Both the position numbers and the translations under genes were made by a program. From the NCBI GenBank assembly GCA_037176725.1, contig JAZBRS010000026.1:62350501-62414500 (forward strand): a stretch of 64,000 bases of DNA, given 5' to 3'. Below are positions 55,722 through 64,000 of this stretch, one piece after another. Source of the stretch: Posidonia oceanica (lineage: Eukaryota > Streptophyta > Magnoliopsida > Alismatales > Posidoniaceae). The notes under the pieces were generated by a model, which was not told the DNA's origin, did no database searches, and worked only from the letters and a program-made list of their open reading frames with translations. Each line of letters starts with the position of its first letter. Position 1 is the first letter of the stretch.

Positions 55722-56048
55722 AGACAAATAAATTGAAACAATACTACATACTCAAATCTAGTTACCATGAACTGCAAAAGGAAACATATAAAGTTATAGC
55801 TAACTCGATGAGGAGAACCAAAAGGGAAAAAAAAGATCTCAAGGATTAAACAAATAGGAAAAGAATAATATGGAAAAGCAAACTACCTTTGCATAAGATA
55901 TTTCAAGCCACTATGGCTTCCTCTGAGAGAATCAAAATGTAGTAGACATGGTCCTTTGAGAGAACCGGCTATGTTTTTCTATAAGAAAAATAAACTTTCA
56001 TGAAGAGAAGATGACTATGGTTGAAGCGTAATATTTAGAAATTAGCAG
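55722..56048. other. Spacer between the tandem copies and the Helitron 5' end
   Basis: AT-rich, no ORF. It shares the GAAGACAAATAAATTGAAAC context with the partial third copy downstream. Confidence 0.45.
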
Positions 56049-56195
56049 CATGAGTTACTTGCCTTCAAATTAGCTATTTCTCTTGGTTGGCAAACAATGA
56101 GCAGGCTCCAGTGAAGACTATGAAAGAAGACAGATAAATCAAAATAGTACTACCCACTCAAACTTAGTTTCCATGAGCTGCAAAAGCTGCACAGC
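56049..56195. repeat. Partial third copy of the tandem unit end
   Basis: CATGAGTTACTTGCC, GGCAAACAATGAGCAGGCTC and CCATGAGCTGCAAAAG match 55644-55790 with moderate divergence. The unit end thus occurs three times approaching the Helitron 5' terminus. Confidence 0.7.
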
Positions 56196-56215
56196 TGTAG
56201 TTCAAGTAGTAGAGA
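56196..56215 (-). other. Helitron 5' terminus
   Basis: The minus strand begins TCTCTACTACTTGAACTACA just after host A (T at 56216 on the plus strand). TCTCTACTA is the usual start of plant Helitrons. Confidence 0.7.
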
Positions 56216-56260
56216 TGGAGGTGGTGGTGGGAAAGCGTGAGGAGGCATGACGGAAGAAGG

Positions 56261-57490
56261 TGTCATGACCCCAATCGTAACAGTACAAAACCAAGCCCAA
56301 CAATAATTTAAAACATAATTAACTATTACATCAATAGTTAACTACTGGGCTAAACAATAAATATCTATGCCAGGAACCTGCAGTGGACAGCTACGTGACT
56401 CCCACTATATGCACTACGACTCCGAACCAGCTAACCATCTGCACCCGCACAAAACTCTGAATCTAGCATGCCATATACTGAAATCTCCGGAATTCAATAA
56501 GGAATGCAACCATACACACATTATGGCATTCGGAGGCATACAATCCACAAAAACACCGAAAACCCTACATTCAAGTCATTTTCGCCCAAAAATCCCAAAC
56601 ACTAGCAAATCCACGCCAAATCAAGCATGCAATATATGAAAATGAGCGTATCCACTCAAGCAACACATCCACACCACATTCACCTCAATCCAAGGCATAA
56701 AACACTGGAAATCATCGGAAACCACAATTTAGGCATTTAAGCTACTTGGGCCATAAATTTGGCCAAAAACCACACAAAATCCCAAAAATTGCCAAACCAC
56801 TTCCATAGCATTCAAAACATGGCAAGGGATGCATGCATATAATTTTCTAAACATTTGAGCTACTACGGCGAGGCGTGTACCTTGGGACAAAGGGACGGCC
56901 TCCGTCCTCCAATGATCCACACGTAGCTCCGACGATCCGCCGCCTCACCGAGCTCCACGCGCCGCTCTCGAGCTTGCCACTCCACCGGGACGAAGACCGG
57001 AGCTCGCCACACCACCACCGGCCGCCACCACGCGCCGGCCACCACCGACAGCCGCCAACAAAGGAGGAGGAAGAAGAAGAGGGGGGAGGGGAGAGAAGGG
57101 AGAGTGGGGAGGAGAGAGTGGAGGGAGGGGGAGGGGGAAGCTTGCGCCGGCCAGGGAGGAGGGCACGGGTGCGAGCGAGGGAAGAAGAGGAAGAACGGGT
57201 GGGAGAGAGGGAGAAGGCACGAGTGAAGGAGAGAGAGAATGAGTAGGGGAGAGGGGAAAAGAGAGAGAGAGGGAGGGAGAGAGAGAGAGCCTAGGACCAG
57301 ACCGCAATCTATCCCACCAACCACCACAAGTGGGGCCCACAGCAAACCAAATGTGGAGACCCACACAAAACCATAGAGGGGGCCCACAACAAAACACAAG
57401 TGGGGCCTGTAAGGCCAGTAACACCTGTCTACAGCCAAAGAATTCATTAAAATGTCAGAATACAAGGGAAATGAATTCCCGGGTGTTACA
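56261..57490 (-). mobile_element. Solo LTR of the Tekay family (internally deleted)
   Basis: On the minus strand it begins TGTAACACCCGGGAATTCAT as in the Tekay LTR at 4638 and ends ...GGGGTCATGACA at 56261. The flanks GAAGG (56256-56260) and GAAAG (57491-57495) match at four of five bases, a likely target duplication. At about 1.23 kb it lacks roughly half the LTR (the GGGCC- and CGGGAGG-rich middle). The CT-rich block is present at about 57060-57290. No internal coding DNA remains, so it arose by LTR-LTR recombination or is a short LTR variant. Confidence 0.82.
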
Positions 57491-58241
57491 GAAAGCGACA
57501 GATATACTTTCATTATGTTGTGTTGTACGCATACCAGATGAAGGGAAATAGCTGAACGGGCACGACACCGGCCTGGACCCGATCTCAGGGCATACGTCCC
57601 CCACGCCGTGATGATCTTTAAGGAGGCAGAAGATAGGGGAAAAGGGGGAAGAGGGTTCGGGGATGGCGCGTTGGTGGTTGAGATGAGAGGATTTTCAGGA
57701 GTGCGATGGACGATTGAGATGTATAATCTTCGAAGGATTGAGCTTGAGAGATCAAAACCTGTCATCCTTGAAGCTGATGCTGAAGAAGGAGATGGAGGAA
57801 GGAGAGAAGAAAAGGACGGAAGAAGAAGAGAAGAGAAGGAGAAGAGAGGAGATACAGTGTTTAGAGGGATGGCATAGTGGTGCAGGGAGACGGAGGAGAG
57901 GGAGGCATGGAGAGTGGTGCGGGGAGAGGGAGGGATGGCGGCGAGGTGAGGGAGGAGGCATGGTTTGCACTGTAAAGTCTCTTCTCTCTTTTTTTTTGGA
58001 CAGTGGAGTGGTGCGCAGAGAGGGAGGAGGAGGCGTGGTATTAGTTCGCGACATGGTCTCCATGGATTGGGGTATTGTTTGCCATTTTGTAAGAGACACG
58101 GGGTTTATAAGAATGAAGATATGATAATACCAACTTGTATGGCACAACTGGGTTCTTCGTATGTGTACATGGGATTCAGCTTTGATGTGTGCGTGTGGAA
58201 TTGTTACTTTCTTGATTACTCAAATGTATCTATTTCCACAG
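57491..58241 (+). other. Upstream region of the Harbinger Myb ORF
   Basis: G-rich leader with GGAGGAGG/GAGAAGGA repeats (57610-58070) that make long spurious frames on both strands. It ends TATTTCCACAG before ATG 58242, which resembles a splice acceptor. With 56216-56260 removed from its insertions it would connect directly to the tail of transposase II at 37915. Confidence 0.5.
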
Positions 58242-58666
58242 ATGGACGAAACACATGACGGAGTGGGTGGGAATGATGGAAGTGCTTATCAATTTCATGC
58301 TGGAAGTTCTTCAAGTGAACGAAGGGAAGGTGGAGGAAGAGGTAGAGGACGAGGCGGGAGGCGGATGGGAAATAACGCAACAGGAAGCCCAAAAAGGCCA
58401 AAAGCTCATTGGGATGATGGGAAGACTGCCCTCTTCATCAAGTTATGCCGTGAGCAACAGACTTTAGGGAACAAGCCATTGGGGACACTTACTAGCACAG
58501 GTTATGCCAACTTGATAAATAGATTTGAGGAGGAATGTGGAATTCGTCATAGCCACATCCAAATGAAGAACAAGTGGGACCAATTAAAGAGGGAATGGCA
58601 GGCCTGGAAGGCCTTGCGTCGCGAAACTGGCATGGGAGGGAATACTAAGAAGGAGACTATAACGAC
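58242..58666 (+). pseudogene. PIF/Harbinger Myb/SANT-like accessory ORF (truncated by an LTR)
   Basis: Second protein of plant PIF/Harbinger elements, which binds DNA and helps the transposase. From ATG 58242 (MDETHDGVGGNDGSAYQFHA) an Arg/Gly-rich segment (REGGGRGRGRGGRR) precedes a Myb/SANT-like domain: KAHWDDGKTALFIKLCREQQ, TSTGYANLINRFEEECGIRH and MKNKWDQLKREWQAWKALRR with its regularly spaced Trp residues. Coding stops making sense after GNTKKET at about 58666, where an LTR begins. The other half of the protein is missing from the window. It is in the same orientation as transposase II and probably from the same original element. Confidence 0.82.
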
Positions 58667-60190
58667 CCCAATGTCGTTACCTCTCAACCGAACTACCATT
58701 TTTTTTTTAATCTTATTAGCATTTATGAACTACAGAACTAAATTCTCACAATTATTATAAAGCAGAAATAAAATAAACTTAACTTACCCAGAACCCTTGA
58801 CGTGTGGCAGTGTGACTCCTTTCCTATATACACTAGCAACTCCAGCTCCTATCCTGCACCTGCCAACAATAAAAACAAAGCACACGTGAGCGACCACTCA
58901 ATAGGTAACCCATCACACACCCCAGCTCGACAAACAATGTCGAGGGAATAAGCATAACTACGCCACAAGCAAACAAACACAGGCATCTCTCCTGGATGCC
59001 ACAGCAGGGCATACATCATTGCCCACAAAGCAGACCACTAAAAACATGCCTTCGAAATCATCTTTTCTCTTTTCATTTCAAAACCATATGCATGCTCTTT
59101 TCAAAATCTTTATGCACACTTGAAATGACCACACTAGCCAAATCAAGCCCCAAAACACACAGTCTGGTCCATCACACTCCTGGTGCAGACTAGACAACCA
59201 ACCGTGTCTGAACACCCTCAATAGCATTCAGAACACACACACAACACAACAAACACCAAAACACAAAGCCAGCGCTAAGACACTGCTCAGCCAAACCAAT
59301 ACGCCTCATTAGTGCAAGACCTACGCTCCACAAGCGTGGCCACAAGCACAACAACCACACACAAACAAAGTGTCGTCACTTAGGCCCAAGCGAGATACCT
59401 AACCACAAGCAGTCCACCAAGGCGCTACCACGATGTCCTTGCACTGCTACGGTCGACCACCCTGTAGGGGAGTGAACCGTCCCGGCCAACAAGCCTCAAC
59501 AGGTCTTGTCTCTCAGCAGGACACCACAGGGTACGCCCTCTAAGCGTCCTGACTCAGTGCTCCAAACCCGTAGGGCTCCTCACCCCCAGGCTCAGTCCAC
59601 ACCAAGCACTCTCAGTACCCGTACTAACTAGGGTATCACGTCCAACTACTCAGAGGTCTCATACCCCCTGTGTCCGCTACCACGATACACTATGTACAGT
59701 CAGTACCCTAGGTCCTCGGTACCCAGAACAAGCGGAGTATCATACCTCCAAGTCCAGTCGGTACCTCCAACTCGCGGACCTCAGTCTCAGCCTCGTGAAC
59801 AACAATCAAGGAGTATCATACCTCCAAGATCTGACGAACACTCACCTCAGCCTCTTGGTCTCAGGACCTCAACCTAGGCAACATGCCCAACCAACCAGGG
59901 ATGTCGTCACATCTCCTGATCCCATCGACACGCCCCTCCAGTATCTTGGTCTGCCACACACAGAAAACACCTAAAAATTCTTTCAAAAACCTTTGCCAAA
60001 CCCATGCATTTCCTTTTCAAAACTCTTTTCGAAAATCATTTCGAAATCCTTAAATGACAACACAAAATACCTCACAACACAACACCAAGCACAGCACAAA
60101 ACCATGAGCTGAAAGCACAGCTCAAAACACAGCCTCGACAACTCCGCTGTCTAGTCCAAAACCACATTCAAAAACACGGGAAACAGAGAA
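58667..60190 (-). repeat. Divergent Tekay-like LTR, minus strand (3' part of the LTR, truncated)
   Basis: Starts TATAACGACCCCAATGTCGT, resembling the complement of a Tekay-type LTR end. Homology to the complement of 4638-7022 is visible in CACGTGAGCGACCACTC, AGGGTATCACGTCC, GAGTATCATACCTCCA and the ATGTCGTCACATCTCC stretch. It is much more diverged than the solo LTR and probably belongs to a related family. The LTR start (CCGGGTGTTACA) is not found; homology fades at about 60190. It truncates the Harbinger Myb ORF. Confidence 0.65.
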
Positions 60191-60329
60191 ACAATGGCAC
60201 CTTTGTAGTAATCCTGAAATTCAGATCGTCCATGCACGATGCCAAAGCTCACGTGCACCGATCGGAAATAGGTTCACTATATGCGGCTGAATCCGAGGAA
60301 GGAAACTCTACTCGAAAACACTGGCAAAA

Positions 60330-60620
60330 GAGGAAAAAAGAAAAGATAAGACAAATCAGAGTCGCCACCATGTCTATTAAGTCGGGAGATAAGGAAAACC
60401 AGGGAAAGGCATGAAAGACATGCAAAACCAGATGCAAAATGATGCAAAGGGATGCGATGTTATGCAATGCAATGCTATGCTATGACTCGTGCCTAAGATG
60501 AGGGCATAATGGTCATTGCGGGCCAAGAGAAAGGACAAGGACTCCTGTTACGCATGGGGAAGGTGTTAGGCACCCCCGATGCGTCCGAGAATCGGTCTTT
60601 CATAGGCTATCTCGCTCGCA
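60330..60620 (+). other. Sequence resembling the leader of a Tat/Ogre-type retrotransposon
   Basis: GAGTCGCCACC at about 60358 and the later GGGGAAGGTGTTAGGCACCC near 60555 are phrases that I associate with the untranslated leader of Ogre/Tat gypsy elements in eudicots. No LTR boundary, primer site or gag could be confirmed around it, so the classification is tentative. Confidence 0.4.
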
Positions 60621-60857
60621 TATGCAGGAAGATGCATGCCTTAAATGCCTAAATGCCATGAATGCCTAATTGCATGCTCAAATGTATGCTTTAAGTGCTA
60701 ATATGTGTGCAGGGGAATTAAACGTGCAATCTATGTGCTCAGCAGCACTGCTAATGTTCCAAACGGGCAAGCCCTGGTTCATAAGAACTCTTAGACAGTA
60801 AGCATCATTGCCCTAGTGCAAATACAGGCTATAAAACGAAACAGCTGTGAAAACCAT

Positions 60858-61108
60858 GCAATGCGAAGTGACATGCAAAAGAAAGCGAAAGCAGGGGCGA
60901 AATACTATGCAATGCAAGCGACATGCAACGGAAAGCGAAAGCAGGAGCGGAAAACAGTGCAATGCAAGCGACATGCAAAGGAAAACAAAAACAGGGGTGG
61001 AAAATAGTGTAATGCAAGCGACATGCAAAGGAAAACAAAAGCAGGGGCAGAAAACTATGCAATGCAAGCGACATGCAAAGGAAAACAAAAGTAGGGGTGG
61101 AAAACTAT
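60858..61108. repeat. 50-bp tandem array (five units)
   Basis: Units start at 60858, 60909, 60959, 61009 and 61059, with a partial sixth at 61109. The unit is GCAATGCAAGCGACATGCAA followed by AGGAAAACAAAAGCAGGGGC and GGAAAACTAT. The middle units are more alike than the outer ones, so expansion was probably from the centre. Confidence 0.9.
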
Positions 61109-62049
61109 GCAATGCAAGCATGCGATAAGCAAAAGAAGTAAAGCAGTGGCGACAAATCCTAATCTACATGCACGAGAAGACAGATTGCGAAAACGATGCA
61201 TGCAATGTAAATGATAAGGCAATGAGTGCTATGTAGTGATTCAGATGGGCTTATCTTGAAGATCTGAGGCCTGATCTGAAATAACTTTGGTTAGAATGAA
61301 AGATCATCCAACCGGGAAGACCTGGATAGTTAGATCATGAAGATCCAACGATCCGATCAAAAGTTATTCAGGTTTCAAGTTAGATGACTTAAGGGCCAGA
61401 AAAAGTAGACTAAGTAGGGGTCTAAGTGCAAAATGTCCTTATGTGTGTGCAATGCAGGGTGTCCTATGTGCAATGAAGCTAAAGATGCTCAAAAGTATGC
61501 AAGGGTGCAATATGCAATGATATGGGAGTGCAATGCATGCTAGAATGCAAATGCAGGGACCTATGTACAATTAAAATAAATGCAGGGGCCTATGTGCAAA
61601 AACATGGCAAAATGCAATGCAGCAGGGTAAATGCATGCAAAAATGTTAATGCAGCAATGCAATAGGCAAGCAAGAGCAGAATGCAATATTAATTAAAAGA
61701 TGTATGCAATAATGCAAGGAATGGACCTACATGCAATTTTGAAAACATGTGGGACCTAAGTGCAATGCAAAACAGGCAAGCAGACAACAGTTGGTTTTAG
61801 GACTAACATGCAATTAGACCTAACTGTTGAATTCAAAATGCAAAGCAAGGTGCAAGCATGAAGAAACTAGGCATAAGGACCTACATGTAATTTTGAAAAC
61901 ATGCAAGGTTAAAATGCAAAGCTAAACAGGCATGCAAACAGGCAACAGTTTAAAAAACATGGATTGAAATGCAATTTGTAAAACTGTTGGGCATTTAAAG
62001 CAATGCAATATGATTAAAATGCAAATTAAATGATGCATGCATGCATGCA

Positions 62050-62590
62050 AAATGGACTTAAATGCAATAAACACAAGTTGCAGGACTTTATTGCAATGTA
62101 ATAAAGTTTAGAATTGCATTTAAATGGTAGTTGGAAGCAAACTGGACCTAAATGCAATAATGAAAACTTACTGGACTTTATTACAATGTAATAAGGTTTG
62201 AAATTGCATTTTAAATCACAACTTAAAAGTAAACAGGACTTAAATGCAATAATTGGAACTTGCAAGACTTTATTGCAATGTAATAAAGTTTAAAATTCAC
62301 ATTTAAATCACAATTGAAATTGAACTGGACCTAAATGCAAAAATTAAAACCCAGAGGGCTTTATTACAATGCAATAAGGTTAAAAATCACATTTAAATCA
62401 CAGATGACATGTGACCAGACCTAAATGCAATTATTAAAACATGCAGCAGTTTAATGCAATGCAATATAGTTATAAATGCAGATTAAATGCTTTTCAATTA
62501 AAAAAGGACCTAAATGCAAACATAAAGAAACATGAGGGCCTAAATGCAATGCAGCAAAGAGTTTTAAATAACTTGAGCTAAAACTGGACT
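62050..62590. repeat. About 90-bp tandem array (six units)
   Basis: TGGACCTAAATGCAAT-type starts occur at 62053, 62143, 62235, 62326, 62416 and 62505 (spacing 89-92). Each unit continues with GACTTTATTGCAATGTAATA and an AAATTGCATTTAAAT segment. Units are clearly diverged, so the array is older than the 50-bp one. Confidence 0.85.
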
Positions 62591-62740
62591 GAAACGCAAC
62601 TATAATAACTTACAGTACTTTACTTCAATGCAATATAATTTAAATCATGAATTAAATGATTTATAAACCAGAACTGGACTGCAAAGTAAATAAGGTAAAC
62701 TTAAGGGCTTTATTGCAATGCATGTAACGAAATTAAATTA

Positions 62741-63830
62741 AAACTTAAGTACTACAGTAGCTACAGTGCCCTTCGAGCTCCAACCAACTGCACCGAAGAA
62801 GGAAGCTGCTGCAGCGGCGGTTCGGTGAGCGGGCGGTGGTGCTGGGGCGTCCGGGAGTTGGAGACGGTGCATCCAAGTGCTCCGGTGGGTTCAGCGGCGC
62901 GTGGCGATGGTCGAAGCGTGCTGTCGACGTCAGCGGCTTGCTGCAGAGGAGGCCGGATACTGTGCGGGTGTTGGAGGCTGCTGCAGCGCTTGAAAAGCAT
63001 GGGGCTGAGTTGTTGGAGATGCGGTGGTGCTCGGGGAGCGATCCAGAAGGCTCGGAGAGGTCTGGAGCACAGCGGCGTGCAGCAGAGCTGCAGAGCGTTG
63101 CTAGAGAAGAGGAACTGTAGCGATGGAGCTCGAATCGGGCACCTAAGCTCTAAAACTATTTCTAACTAGCTAGGAAGCTGAAGGAGCATGCAAGGAAGCT
63201 AGGGAGGAGGTTCGTTACCTGCATGAAAGGCTGAGGAAGGCTGCCGACCTCGGTTGGGTGTGGCTGTGCAGGCGGAGGTTGCTGAGGTGAGCGGAAGGCT
63301 CGTGGCGCGATCGGAGGGAGTTGCTGGTGGCCTAGGGAAGGTCTGAGACCAATCAGAAGCCGATTTGCTGCTCAGAATCTGGAGAACGGATTTTGGGTGC
63401 TCAGGTGAGAATTCTGGTGGAACTGGTGCTGCTGTGGCTCTCTCAGGCGTCTCTTACACTCACTGTGATCGTGGGATGCTGGGGGAGATGATGGTGAAGT
63501 GCTGGAGTGCGTGAGTGGCTGGGGAATGGGAATTGCAGTGGAGTTGGGTTATGCGGGCAGAGGGGTAGAAGTTGGGTTTCTGGGCTCGGTTGCTACTGCT
63601 GCTGTGCTGTGTTCGTGCGAGTGAGTGAGGTGAGGTGAAGTGAGGCTGGGGAGGGGGTGTTAGCACTAAGGTGGCTGGGCAAGTGGAGGAGGAATTAGGG
63701 AGGCTATCAGGTGGAAGTCGGAGGCAATGGTGAGAGGCTGTGGGAGCGCGAATTGTGGGTAGGATTCGAGTGGGAAGTAAGTGAGGATGGGAGGTTGAGT
63801 AAGTGGTGGTGGGGTTGAGAGAAGAAGAAG
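62741..63830. other. GC-rich sequence of unknown nature
   Basis: G-rich on the plus strand with GCTGCTGCAG, GGCGGTGGTGC and GGAGGTTGCTGAGG motifs. Open frames exist on both strands (for example 62825-63169 plus and 63460-63864 minus), but they are Ser/Pro/Leu- or Gly/Ala/Arg-biased and match no family I know. Possibly part of an LTR or leader continuing past the window. Confidence 0.4.
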
Positions 63831-64000
63831 GGAGAAGAAGGGAGAAGAAGGCAGTAGAAGGCAATGGAAGGCAATGGAAAGAGAGGAAGGTGGGAGAAGA
63901 AGAAAAGAAGAAGAAAGAAAAAAAGAGAAAAGAGGTGAATGGGCTGAGCCCAAGAAAGAAAGAAAGGAATAAAAAAAGAAAGAAAAAAAGAGAGGAGGGA
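63831..64000. repeat. Purine-rich simple sequence at the window end
   Basis: GAAGAAGAAG and AAAGAAAGAAAG runs with one short mixed stretch (GGGCTGAGCCC at about 63940). It runs off the window. Confidence 0.85.

Larger units (their letters stand above)
37916..56215 (-). mobile_element. Large non-autonomous Helitron (about 18.3 kb with its nested LINE)
   Basis: On the minus strand the right edge reads A|TCTCTACTACTTGAACTACA (56216 down to about 56196), the canonical Helitron 5' start. The left edge ends CTTTTGCTAG|T (37925 down to 37915), the canonical CTRR-T end, preceded by a hairpin (37927-37943). Insertion is between A and T with no target duplication, as Helitrons require. No Rep/helicase frame is present, so it is non-autonomous. 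Without the LINE it is about 13 kb. The interior is AT-rich with duplications and exon-like fragments. Pairing these two ends is my inference; each could instead belong to a different Helitron. Confidence 0.62.
60420..62740. repeat. ATGCAA-enriched non-coding tract
   Basis: About 2.3 kb in which ATGCAA, TGCAATG and AAATGCAA recur dozens of times in one orientation. It includes two ordered tandem arrays (60858-61108 and about 62050-62590) and irregular sequence between them. Open frames within it are periodic artefacts. It may be the expanded leader of the element suggested at 60330. Confidence 0.75.

Noticed and set aside
37916..56215. RepHel (Rep/helicase) or RPA gene in the Helitron
   Set aside because: No frame with HUH Rep or helicase motifs was seen in the interval; the only long frames are those of the LINE.
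57608..58147. Frames of 89-136 codons in the G-rich DNA before the Myb ORF
   Set aside because: Low-complexity GGAGGAGAAG sequence; overlapping frames on both strands are equally open.
60813..61128. Frames of 81-102 codons on both strands at the 50-bp array
   Set aside because: The peptides repeat every 50 residues because three 50-bp units make one protein period; repeat artefact.
62761..63953. Candidate genes on both strands in the GC-rich end region
   Set aside because: Ser/Pro or Gly/Arg bias, no recognised domain, no splice-supported structure; open frames are expected at this GC content.

Overview
The window is plant nuclear DNA, almost certainly from an angiosperm, and it is built nearly entirely of transposable elements nested inside one another. 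I see no intact host gene, tRNA, rRNA or CRISPR array. The plant assignment rests on the element families: a Sirevirus-type Ty1/copia element with initiator-Met-tRNA primer site, a Tekay-type chromovirus, an Ogre/Tat-like gag, PIF/Harbinger, hAT, an L1-type LINE with a downstream RNase H, and Helitron ends. Nearly every coding region carries stops or frameshifts, which suggests an old, silenced, heterochromatic region.

Nest 1 (1972-21478). A small hAT element (perfect 8-bp target duplication CTCCCTCT) was split by a full-length Sirevirus at 2344-21256 (target duplication GTATT). The Sirevirus gag was in turn split by a full-length Tekay-like Ty3/gypsy element at 4638-14356 (target duplication ATATG). 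Nesting gives the order hAT, then Sirevirus, then Tekay. Upstream are AT-rich DNA and a 315-bp MITE (557-871).

Nest 2 (21930-33664). The left end of a PIF/Harbinger element (TTA plus a GGTAGCGTTTGG terminus) was split by a minus-strand LTR element at 21957-31334 (target duplication GAATG). That element encodes only gag and has no pol: a gag-only (TR-GAG-like) non-autonomous retrotransposon. The Harbinger body resumes at 31335 with a broken transposase at 32720-33492.

Nest 3 (about 33.7-58.7 kb). A second PIF/Harbinger transposase gene (35427-37775) is split by a hAT element (35952-36962). Downstream lies an apparent 18.3-kb minus-strand non-autonomous Helitron (37916-56215) that contains a 5'-truncated LINE (about 42661-47939), a tandem 878-bp duplication and possible captured exon fragments. 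To its right are a solo Tekay-family LTR (56261-57490) and a Harbinger-type Myb/SANT ORF (58242-58666). That ORF is cut by a divergent Tekay-like LTR (58667 to about 60190).

Right end (about 60.3-64 kb). Non-coding sequence resembles the leader of a Tat/Ogre-type element. It includes a strongly ATGCAA-enriched tract with a 50-bp and a roughly 90-bp tandem array, then GC-rich and purine-rich sequence that runs off the window.

Nothing here proves a wholly new biological system. The items most worth following up are the 41-bp hairpin-forming array in the Sirevirus, the gag-only element with hairpin-rich LTRs, the large composite Helitron, and the ATGCAA-rich double array.
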